Assembly (NCBI GenBank): GCA_947469815.1
Contig: CANIRI010000185.1
Span: 1 to 5,307 of the forward strand
Origin: Comamonadaceae bacterium
GTDB taxonomy: Bacteria; Pseudomonadota; Gammaproteobacteria; Burkholderiales; Burkholderiaceae_C
DNA: 5,307 bases
Direction of reading: 5' to 3'
Under the pieces are notes generated by a model. It had not been told where the DNA came from, searched no databases, and saw only the letters and a program-made list of their open reading frames with translations. The translations under genes and the position numbers were made by a program. Each line of letters begins with the position of its first letter. Position 1 is the stretch's first letter. Below, one piece after another: positions 1 through 4,337 of this stretch.

Positions 1-1007
1 ACGACCTGCCATCCGCACAGGCGCTCAACGCCCAGCTGCGCAACAGCCTGTCGGAATCGCAGATTTACCGCATGGACCACTTTCTGGGCAAGGAGACGGT
101 GCAAAACATCATGCTCATGCGCTTTGCCAACGGCATTTTTGAGCCGCTGTGGAACCGCGACCATATTGACCATGTGCAAATCACCGTGGCCGAGACCGTG
201 GGCGTGGAAGCCCGTGCGGCCTTTTATGAAACCACCGGGGCCATGCGCGACATGGTGCCCAACCATGTGTTCCAGTTGCTGGCGCTCACCGCCATGGAGT
301 CACCCGCCTCGTTTGACGCGGACGCGGTGCGCAACGAAAAAACCAAGGTGCTGGATTCGGTGCACGCGGTCAACCCGGCCACCGACAGCGTGCGCGGCCA
401 GTACGCCGCCGGTGCGCGCGAGGGCAAATCGCTAAAGGCCTACGCCAGCGAAGAAGGTGTGGCCAGCGGCAGCAGCACCGAAACCTATGTGGCGCTCAAG
501 CTCGGCGTGGACAACTGGCGCTGGGCCGGCGTACCGTTTTACCTGCGCACCGGCAAGTCCATGACCAAGCGCCAAAGCGAGATCGTGATCCAGTTCAAGC
601 GCCCGCCGCTCTCCTTGTTCCGCAATACCGCGACCGAGGCGCTCACGCCAAATGCCCTGGTCATCAAGCTGCAGCCAGACGAAGGCGCGATGCTCTCCTT
701 CGGCGCAAAAATCCCCGGCCCGAAAATCGAAATCGGCCAGGTGCACATGGACTTCCATTACAAGGATTACTTCCAGAACGCACCGAGCACGGGGTATGAG
801 ACCCTGATTTACGACTGCATGATCGGCGACGCCACCCTGTTTCAGCGCTCTGACAGCGTGATGGCCGGCTGGCGCATCGTGCAGCCGGTGCAGCAGTACT
901 GGGCTGGCGGCAAGGCCCCCTTGGCGCACTACGCGGCCGGATCGGATGGCCCGACTGAGGCGGACAATTTGCTCAAAGAATCAGGGCGGGCCTGGCGCGA
1001 ACTCTAG
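1..1007 (+). CDS. zwf: Glucose-6-phosphate 1-dehydrogenase, 5'-truncated by window edge
   Basis: This enzyme oxidises glucose-6-phosphate to 6-phosphogluconolactone with NAD(P)+ (EC 1.1.1.49), the cytoplasmic entry step of the pentose phosphate and Entner-Doudoroff routes. The frame is open from base 3, and the ATG at 72 is internal: the residues before it read SESQIYR and continue into [12 protein letters not shown], the family's substrate-binding signature (usually RIDHYLGKE). The Asp-His pair and the Lys of that signature are encoded at about 75-92. The general-base His of the family lies in the PNHVFQ segment (His codon 264-266), after [18 protein letters not shown]. Further family blocks are VRGQYAAG, the STETYVALK stretch and [15 protein letters not shown]. 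About 334 residues are visible; full proteins are near 490, so roughly 150 N-terminal residues, including the Rossmann nucleotide-binding motif, lie outside. The stop is TAG at 1005-1007. No internal defect is visible, and identification is very secure. Confidence 0.97.
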   Translation, partial: DLPSAQALNAQLRNSLSESQIYRMDHFLGKETVQNIMLMRFANGIFEPLWNRDHIDHVQITVAETVGVEARAAFYETTGAMRDMVPNHVFQLLALTAMESPASFDADAVRNEKTKVLDSVHAVNPATDSVRGQYAAGAREGKSLKAYASEEGVASGSSTETYVALKLGVDNWRWAGVPFYLRTGKSMTKRQSEIVIQFKRPPLSLFRNTATEALTPNALVIKLQPDEGAMLSFGAKIPGPKIEIGQVHMDFHYKDYFQNAPSTGYETLIYDCMIGDATLFQRSDSVMAGWRIVQPVQQYWAGGKAPLAHYAAGSDGPTEADNLLKESGRAWREL

Positions 1008-1030
1008 GGAAGTCTCAGGAACTCTAGGGA
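999..1030. repeat. 12-base direct repeat spanning the zwf stop codon
   Basis: GAACTCTAGGGA occurs at 999-1010 and again, identically, at 1019-1030, with a 20-base period. The first copy contains the last codons and TAG stop of zwf; the second lies just outside the gene. The remaining 8 bases of the period (AGTCTCAG versus TAATGGGG) do not match, so this is a short or decayed duplication rather than a clean tandem repeat. Function, if any, is unknown. Confidence 0.75.
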
Positions 1031-1034
1031 TAAT
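1029..1034 (+). promoter_or_regulatory. Possible -10 element (GATAAT) ahead of upp
   Basis: GATAAT matches five of six bases of the sigma-70 -10 consensus and lies 30 bases before the upp ATG. No good -35 hexamer is visible 16-18 bases upstream (the sequence there is AGGGAA-like), and there is no extended -10 TG. It overlaps both the second copy of the 12-base repeat and the left arm of the following hairpin. upp may instead be transcribed from the zwf side. Confidence 0.22.
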
Positions 1035-1052
1035 GGGGCTCACCACCCCATT
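1032..1052 (+). terminator. Hairpin between zwf and upp; weak terminator or leader structure
   Basis: A perfect 7-base inverted repeat, AATGGGG / CCCCATT (1032-1038 and 1046-1052), encloses a 7-base loop CTCACCA. It begins 25 bases after the zwf stop and ends 12 bases before the upp start. Only three Ts border its 3' side, so intrinsic termination would be weak. Because it sits right before the poor upp ribosome-binding site (GAG at 1056-1058), it could instead affect upp translation. Which role applies is inference. Confidence 0.45.
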
Positions 1053-1064
1053 TGCGAGTAGCCC

Positions 1065-1703
1065 ATGAACGCCGACCCCTTCGTCCACCACATCACCCAC
1101 CCGCTGGTCCAGCACAAGCTGACGCTGATGCGGCGCAAGGACGCCAGCACCAGCAGCTTCCGGCGTTTGCTCAACGAGCTGTCCATGCTGATGACCTACG
1201 AGGTCACGCGGGACATGGAAGTGACCTATATCGACATCGAGACGCCCATGGAAGCCATGCGCGCGCCCACCATCGATGGAAAGAAGCTGGCGCTGATCAG
1301 CATCTTGCGCGCCGGCACCGGCATTCTGGACGGCATGTTGCAAGTGGTTCCCGGTGCGCGGGTCGGCCATATCGGCATGTACCGAGACCCCAACACGCTG
1401 CAACCGGTGGAGTATTTTTTCAAGGTACCGCAAAACATGGAAGAGCGCGAAGCCATCGTGGTCGACCCCATGCTGGCAACCGGCAACTCGGCGGTGGCGG
1501 CGATTACCCGCATCAAAAAAACCCACCCGCGCTCGATAAAGTTCATGTGCCTGCTGACCTGCCCCGAGGGCATTGCCTGCATGCGCGGCGCCCACCCCGA
1601 CGTGCACATCTACACCGCCGCGATTGACCGCGAGCTCAATGACCACGGCTACATCATGCCGGGCCTGGGCGACGCGGGCGACCGGATTTTCGGTACCAAA
1701 TAG
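1065..1703 (+). CDS. upp: Uracil phosphoribosyltransferase
   Basis: This cytoplasmic enzyme makes UMP and pyrophosphate from uracil and PRPP (EC 2.4.2.9), the pyrimidine salvage step. The protein is 212 residues, close to the family's usual 208. Visible marks are the N-terminal [12 protein letters not shown] segment (12-23), the [13 protein letters not shown] segment (79-91), the PRPP-binding loop [11 protein letters not shown] (132-142) and the C-terminal uracil-binding [18 protein letters not shown] (195-212). The family more often has G-G-S after the A-T in the PRPP loop; here it is G-N-S, which should be tolerated. The ATG at 1065 fits the family N-terminus, but the ribosome-binding site is poor: only GAG at 1056-1058 precedes it. 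It lies 57 bases downstream of zwf on the same strand and converges with the thioredoxin-like gene 20 bases after its stop. Function is secure; E. coli Upp is known to be GTP-activated, but that is not readable here. Confidence 0.97.
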   Translation: MNADPFVHHITHPLVQHKLTLMRRKDASTSSFRRLLNELSMLMTYEVTRDMEVTYIDIETPMEAMRAPTIDGKKLALISILRAGTGILDGMLQVVPGARVGHIGMYRDPNTLQPVEYFFKVPQNMEEREAIVVDPMLATGNSAVAAITRIKKTHPRSIKFMCLLTCPEGIACMRGAHPDVHIYTAAIDRELNDHGYIMPGLGDAGDRIFGTK

Positions 1704-1719
1704 CGGATAGCCCGTCCGC
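1703..1719. terminator. Small dyad in the 20-base convergent gap after upp
   Basis: GCGGA (1703-1707) and TCCGC (1715-1719) form a 5-base inverted repeat, extendable by one T-G wobble to a 5-base loop. It overlaps the last base of the upp stop and fills most of the gap to the convergent thioredoxin-like gene. There is no T run on either side, so it is a weak terminator candidate for either direction. No better terminator is visible between these two genes. Confidence 0.25.
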
Positions 1720-1723
1720 GCAA

Positions 1724-2071
1724 TCAGCTGTTGACGGCGACCTTGTCGGCAGCAGGCGGATGCAGCGCCTTGTCCAGCGCCTCGCGGATCGGATCCGCAC
1801 CGGCCGGGCGCACCAAGCGCTCCACCTCGCGCCCATCGTGCAGAAAAACCAACGTCGGCCAGCGCTTGATTTTGAAAGCTCGACCCAGCGGCCGTCCAGG
1901 ACCATCCTCGATGCGGTAATGCGCCAGCCCTGCGACCCCGCCCAGAACCTGACCAATCGCCTCTTGCGCGCCCCGGCAGTGGCTGCACCAGTCCACGCCA
2001 AACTCCAGCACGGCCGGACCGGTTCCGTAATCCGGAGGCTGGGGCGGCATGGTTTTGTAGCCTATTGCCAT
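1724..2071 (-). CDS. Thioredoxin-fold protein with WCSHC active site
   Basis: This small protein of 115 residues has one thioredoxin domain. The first strand (PAVLEFGVDW, 19-28) leads into the active site W-C-S-H-C (Cys29 and Cys32), followed by a helix. The conserved cis-proline region is RWPTLVFLHDG (70-80, Pro72). There is no signal peptide, so it should act in the cytoplasm as a thiol-disulfide reductase or similar. The dipeptide between the cysteines is Ser-His rather than the Gly-Pro of classical thioredoxin. A His before the second Cys, as in DsbA and PDI, usually gives a more oxidising disulfide; that it does so here is inference. The ATG at 2071 is preceded by GGTGGGGG about 6 bases away; an in-frame ATG at 2050 would remove only seven residues ahead of the fold and cannot be excluded. 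It is convergent with upp. The partner or substrate is unknown. Confidence 0.88.
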   Translation of the reverse strand: MAIGYKTMPPQPPDYGTGPAVLEFGVDWCSHCRGAQEAIGQVLGGVAGLAHYRIEDGPGRPLGRAFKIKRWPTLVFLHDGREVERLVRPAGADPIREALDKALHPPAADKVAVNS

Positions 2072-2157
2072 GGCAAGCCCCCACCGGTCAGCTCAGGACC
2101 GGAATGGCCCGGCAGTCGGGCGCAGGCGCGAGCGCCTTCGGGACACAAATGGTTCAT
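2062..2157 (-). CDS. Possible 31-residue leader peptide overlapping the thioredoxin-like gene start
   Basis: On the minus strand an ATG at 2157 is preceded by CTGGAGAACC, giving a GGAGA Shine-Dalgarno-like sequence at a rather short distance (3 bases). The frame runs 31 codons (MNHLCPEGARA... ending GGGLPWQ) to a TAG at 2062-2064. It overlaps the first codons of the thioredoxin-like gene in another frame and ends 11 bases before that gene's second possible ATG (2050). The geometry would permit translational coupling. The peptide has two Cys but no recognisable domain and a composition like random GC-rich DNA, so it may be chance. Confidence 0.2.
   Translation of the reverse strand: MNHLCPEGARACARLPGHSGPELTGGGLPWQ
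2084..2102 (-). promoter_or_regulatory. Hairpin just upstream of the thioredoxin-like gene
   Basis: CCGGTC (2084-2089) and GACCGG (2097-2102) form a perfect 6-base inverted repeat with a 7-base loop AGCTCAG. On the minus-strand mRNA it ends 12 bases before the ATG at 2071, directly abutting the G-rich ribosome-binding region. A second dyad, AGGCG / CGCCT with a 4-base loop, lies at 2124-2137. They could be leader RNA structures or protein-binding dyads; nothing in the sequence decides between these. Confidence 0.35.
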
Positions 2158-2212
2158 GGTTCTCCAGAAAATCAAAGCCTTGTGGCAACGCATGGCTGCG
2201 CTGCACAGGCCC

Positions 2213-2218
2213 ATCATA
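2213..2218 (-). promoter_or_regulatory. Possible -10 element for the thioredoxin-like gene
   Basis: Read on the minus strand this is TATGAT, five of six to the sigma-70 -10 consensus, in the 182-base spacer between the transporter stop (2254) and the thioredoxin-like gene. No acceptable -35 lies 16-18 bases upstream; that region is GTGGGC-like. The length of the spacer argues for an own promoter, but this placement is weak. Confidence 0.2.
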
Positions 2219-2229
2219 AGAGACCGGCG

Positions 2230-2253
2230 CAAGCCGCCCACCCGCCAAGCCGC
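2230..2253. repeat. 8-base direct repeat just after the transporter stop
   Basis: CAAGCCGC occurs at 2230-2237 and 2246-2253, separated by CCACCCGC, giving a 16-base period. It lies immediately downstream of the transporter's stop codon on the minus strand. It is short and GC-rich, so chance is likely. No intrinsic terminator is visible after the transporter gene. Confidence 0.35.
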
Positions 2254-3174
2254 TCAAGCATCCCGCCGGGCCAGACGCAAAGCCAGTAACCCGGCCACGA
2301 TGATGATGGCCGCGCCCGCCACTGTGGTCGCCCGCGGCACCTCGGAAAAGAACAAAAACCCCCAGAGTGGAGCCCACAAAATGCCGGTGTATTCAAAGGC
2401 CGTGACCGTACTGGCACGCGCCACGCGGTAGGCATTGGTCAAAAACAGCATGCCCGCCGATGCCACCACGCCGCAGGTGGCAATCAGCAAGCCATCAGTG
2501 AACGTGGGCATAACCCAAGGCCGGACCAAAAACTCCACGCTGGGATGCGCTGCCTCGACCACGCCCAATTGGTGCAAGACCAGCGCTACCAAACCAGCCC
2601 CGATGAAGAAGAAGGCGTTTTGGTAGAAGGCCATCACCGCCGCCGACAAGGTATCGCCGAATTTGCGCGCCATCAGCATGGCCAGGCCGTAGAGCGCGGC
2701 CGCAGCCAGCGACAGCAATGCGGCGGGCTCGAACAAACCGCTGCCGGGTTGCAACATCACCGTCACGCCGCCAAAACCCAGCAGCACGGCAGCCCACACC
2801 TTCCAAGGCGTGTGCTCGCCCAGCAAAGGCGCAGCCAGCGCGGTCACAAACAGCGGCACCGTGAAATACAGCGCTACGGCGTCTGCCAACGGCAAAGCGG
2901 GAAAAGCCATGTAGTAGGCGGTGTACGCGCCAAACATGATGATGGCGCGCAAAGTCAGCGTGCCCAGTCGCGTGGCAAAAATGGAGCGCCAGCCGCTTTC
3001 GCGCTGCACCAGGTACAACAAAATCGGACCCGCCACGCAGGAGCGGATGAAGACCACCTCAGTCAGCGGATAGCCGCCGCTGACCCGTTTGATGATGGCG
3101 TCCTGCGCCGAGAACACAAAAACGCCCAAGCACAAATACAAAATACCCCGTGCGGGGTTGTGGTTGTCGGACAT
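2254..3174 (-). CDS. DMT superfamily (EamA-domain) inner-membrane transporter
   Basis: The protein is 306 residues from the ATG at 3174, the usual size for the ten-helix drug/metabolite transporter family. It shows two EamA repeats. The first begins GILYLCLGVFVFSAQDAI (10-27) and ends LLGEHTPWKVWAAVLLGFGG (117-136) plus VTVMLQPG. The second starts near 151 (AALLSLAAAALYGLAMLMAR) and ends AFEYTGILWAPLWGFLFFSE (259-278) and an AGAAIIIVAGL helix. Helices are at about 10-25, 37-55, 76-92, 98-117, 125-142, 150-168, 178-201, 225-246, 256-276 and 283-300. The short Arg-rich tail fits a cytoplasmic C-terminus. The frame stays open upstream to a GTG at 3306, but those 44 residues are hydrophilic, would overlap the start of the divergent gene and are not family-like, so 3174 is preferred. 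No clear Shine-Dalgarno precedes it. Substrate cannot be told from sequence; family members export or import amino acids, nucleosides and other small metabolites. Confidence 0.9.
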   Translation of the reverse strand: MSDNHNPARGILYLCLGVFVFSAQDAIIKRVSGGYPLTEVVFIRSCVAGPILLYLVQRESGWRSIFATRLGTLTLRAIIMFGAYTAYYMAFPALPLADAVALYFTVPLFVTALAAPLLGEHTPWKVWAAVLLGFGGVTVMLQPGSGLFEPAALLSLAAAALYGLAMLMARKFGDTLSAAVMAFYQNAFFFIGAGLVALVLHQLGVVEAAHPSVEFLVRPWVMPTFTDGLLIATCGVVASAGMLFLTNAYRVARASTVTAFEYTGILWAPLWGFLFFSEVPRATTVAGAAIIIVAGLLALRLARRDA

Positions 3175-3214
3175 GAAGCGTTGGGTTGGCGAGAGCAGTG
3201 CGGGTGTGGCCTTC

Positions 3215-3220
3215 AGTGTA
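3215..3220 (-). promoter_or_regulatory. Possible -10 element for the transporter gene
   Basis: On the minus strand the sequence reads GGTACACTGAA, with TACACT matching four of six of the -10 consensus, including the key T-A and final T. It lies 40 bases before the ATG at 3174, a sensible distance. The -35 region is poor. It sits in the 135-base divergent gap 3175-3309, which must hold the promoters of both flanking genes. Confidence 0.25.
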
Positions 3221-3276
3221 CCGCCCGACTTGTGCGCAGGCATCCGGTGTAGCGGTGAATTACCATGCGCGCGGGG

Positions 3277-3295
3277 CATCGCCCTTTTTGCGATG
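3277..3295 (+). promoter_or_regulatory. Dyad in the leader of the methyltransferase-like gene
   Basis: CATCGC (3277-3282) and GCGATG (3290-3295) form a perfect 6-base inverted repeat around CCTTTTT, extendable by one G-T wobble. It ends just before the Shine-Dalgarno AAGG (3300-3303 region) and 15 bases before the ATG at 3310. It could be an operator or an mRNA hairpin; without a T run after the stem it is not a typical terminator. Confidence 0.35.
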
Positions 3296-3309
3296 TCACA
3301 AGGCACTCC

Positions 3310-4122
3310 ATGAAAACCATCCCGCGCACCGCCCTCTGGCTCCTCACCCTGCTGACCCTGCTACCCGATCTGGTATCGGCCCAGACGGCGCCCGAAGACT
3401 TCGCCCCCATGCTGTCTGCCACGCACCGCTCGCCGGGCAATGTGGCGCGCGATAGCCACCGCCATCCGGCACAGACCTTGGCTTTTTTCGGCGTGCGCCC
3501 GGATAGTACGGTGGTCGAAATCCTGCCCGGAAGCGGCGGCTACTACATGGAAGTTCTGGCCCCATGGTTGCAGCAAAAAGGCCAATACATCGCAGCCAAC
3601 CGCGATGAATCGCTGCCACAGTACCTACCCGATCACCAGAAATTTTTGCAACGCCTGAAAGCCGAACCGGCGCTTTACGGCAAAGTGCTTGTCACCCAAT
3701 TCCGGGCCGATCGCCACCCGATTGCGCCACCGGGTAGCGCCGACTTCGTGATCAGTTTTCGCAATCTGCACAACTGGATGGACCAGGGCGAACTGCAGGA
3801 ATCCTTGCGCGCCTTTCATCAAGCGCTCAAACCCGGCGGCGTGCTGGGCATCGTCGACCACCGGGGCCGCACCGACCAGACCCAAGCCGAGCAGATGGCC
3901 AACGGCTATGTACGCGAAGACCTGGCGATCCAACTGATTGAGCAGGCCGGTTTCCGCTTGGATGCACGCTCCGAAGTCAACGCCAATCCGCGCGACACCA
4001 AAGACCACCCCGAAGGCGTGTGGACCTTGCCACCGACCTACCGGCTCAAGGACAAAGACCGCGAAAAATACCGTGCCATCGGCGAAAGCGACCGCTTCAC
4101 TTTGCGTTTTGTGAAACCGTAA
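3310..4122 (+). CDS. Exported class I SAM-methyltransferase-like protein
   Basis: The protein is 270 residues from ATG 3310. It begins with a clear Sec signal peptide: basic MKTIPRT, hydrophobic ALWLLTLLTLLPDLV, and probable cleavage after Val-Ser-Ala (residue 24). The mature part has a class I methyltransferase layout: motif I region TVVEILPGSGGYYMEVLAPW (67-86), where PGSGG replaces the usual G-x-G-x-G; a motif near DFVISFRNLHNWMD (145-158); and LKPGGVLGIVDHRG (173-186), the typical post-motif strand. I recall similar exported proteins annotated only as predicted methyltransferase (COG4798, from memory). The substrate is unknown, and how SAM would reach the periplasm is unclear, so it may bind something else. 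An upstream in-frame ATG at 3265 would bury the signal peptide and lacks a ribosome-binding site; AAGG about 7 bases before 3310 supports the chosen start. It is followed after 14 bases by a small membrane protein gene, suggesting an operon. Confidence 0.85.
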   Translation: MKTIPRTALWLLTLLTLLPDLVSAQTAPEDFAPMLSATHRSPGNVARDSHRHPAQTLAFFGVRPDSTVVEILPGSGGYYMEVLAPWLQQKGQYIAANRDESLPQYLPDHQKFLQRLKAEPALYGKVLVTQFRADRHPIAPPGSADFVISFRNLHNWMDQGELQESLRAFHQALKPGGVLGIVDHRGRTDQTQAEQMANGYVREDLAIQLIEQAGFRLDARSEVNANPRDTKDHPEGVWTLPPTYRLKDKDREKYRAIGESDRFTLRFVKP

Positions 4123-4136
4123 GAGGGAAAAGCACC

Positions 4137-4268
4137 ATGGGAATCTGGATTGAACTCGGCGTTTTTCTGCTGGTATTCGTGTTCGCCATTCACCAGTTCC
4201 ACGACTTGAAACAAGAGAAGCGCAAACGCGAGGCCGCGCGCAAGGACATGACCGCGCCGCCACAGTAG
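4137..4268 (+). CDS. 43-residue single-pass membrane protein
   Basis: This short gene starts 14 bases after the stop of the methyltransferase-like gene and has a good ribosome-binding site, AGAGGG, 9 bases before the ATG. The peptide begins MGIWIELGVFLLVFVFAIHQ, one transmembrane helix at about 3-19, followed by FHDLKQEKRKREAARKDMTA, a strongly basic, probably helical tail. By the positive-inside rule the tail should be cytoplasmic and the N-terminus periplasmic. The frame is open further upstream, but that part overlaps the preceding gene and has no start signal. The sharp split into hydrophobic and charged halves and the strong ribosome-binding site argue for a real gene. I do not recognise the family. 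Its operon position suggests a link to the exported methyltransferase-like protein, but function is unknown. Confidence 0.72.
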   Translation: MGIWIELGVFLLVFVFAIHQFHDLKQEKRKREAARKDMTAPPQ

Positions 4269-4284
4269 GCGGAAACGGCAGACG

Positions 4285-4318
4285 AAAAAAAAACGCGCCG
4301 GGTTAGCGGCGCGTTTTT
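4285..4318. terminator. Bidirectional intrinsic terminator
   Basis: CGCGCCG (4294-4300) and CGGCGCG (4307-4313) form a perfect 7-base GC stem around the loop GGTTAG. Nine As precede it (4285-4293) and five Ts follow (4314-4318), extending the stem by A-T pairs and giving a U tract in both directions. It lies between the convergent small membrane protein gene (ends 4268) and the substrate-binding protein gene (ends 4338), and should serve both. The U tract is longer (nine) for the minus-strand transcript. Confidence 0.93.
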
Positions 4319-4320
4319 CA

Positions 4321-4333
4321 GCGAAGATTTCGC
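4321..4333. repeat. Short inverted repeat beside the terminator
   Basis: GCGAA (4321-4325) and TTCGC (4329-4333) flank GAT. This small dyad sits between the stop of the minus-strand substrate-binding protein gene and the main terminator. A 3-base loop makes a stable hairpin possible but small; it may help protect the 3' end of that mRNA, or be chance. Confidence 0.3.
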
Positions 4334-4337
4334 GTGA

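Noticed and set aside
432..929. Minus-strand open frame of 165 codons inside zwf
   Set aside because: It is wholly antisense to conserved zwf sequence, with no ribosome-binding site or recognisable motif; high GC content explains the lack of stops.
981..2084. Long minus-strand open frame of 367 codons across upp and the thioredoxin-like gene
   Set aside because: It runs antisense through well-identified upp and out of frame through the thioredoxin-like gene; its Gly/Ala/Arg/His-rich translation is typical of a GC-rich shadow frame and shows no domain.
1760..2431. Plus-strand open frame of 223 codons over the thioredoxin-like gene, spacer and transporter 3' end
   Set aside because: It is Arg/Pro/Ala-rich low-information translation crossing two real minus-strand genes, with no start signal.
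2545..3252. Plus-strand open frame of 235 codons opposite the transporter gene
   Set aside because: It is antisense to the ten-helix transporter; its Gln/Arg/His-rich composition is the expected complement of codons for hydrophobic residues.
3175..3306. N-terminal extension of the transporter to a GTG at 3306
   Set aside because: The extra 44 residues are hydrophilic, not family-like, and would overlap the ribosome-binding site of the divergent gene.
3625..4263. Minus-strand open frame of 212 codons opposite the methyltransferase-like gene
   Set aside because: It is antisense to a gene with a signal peptide and fold motifs, and has no family resemblance.
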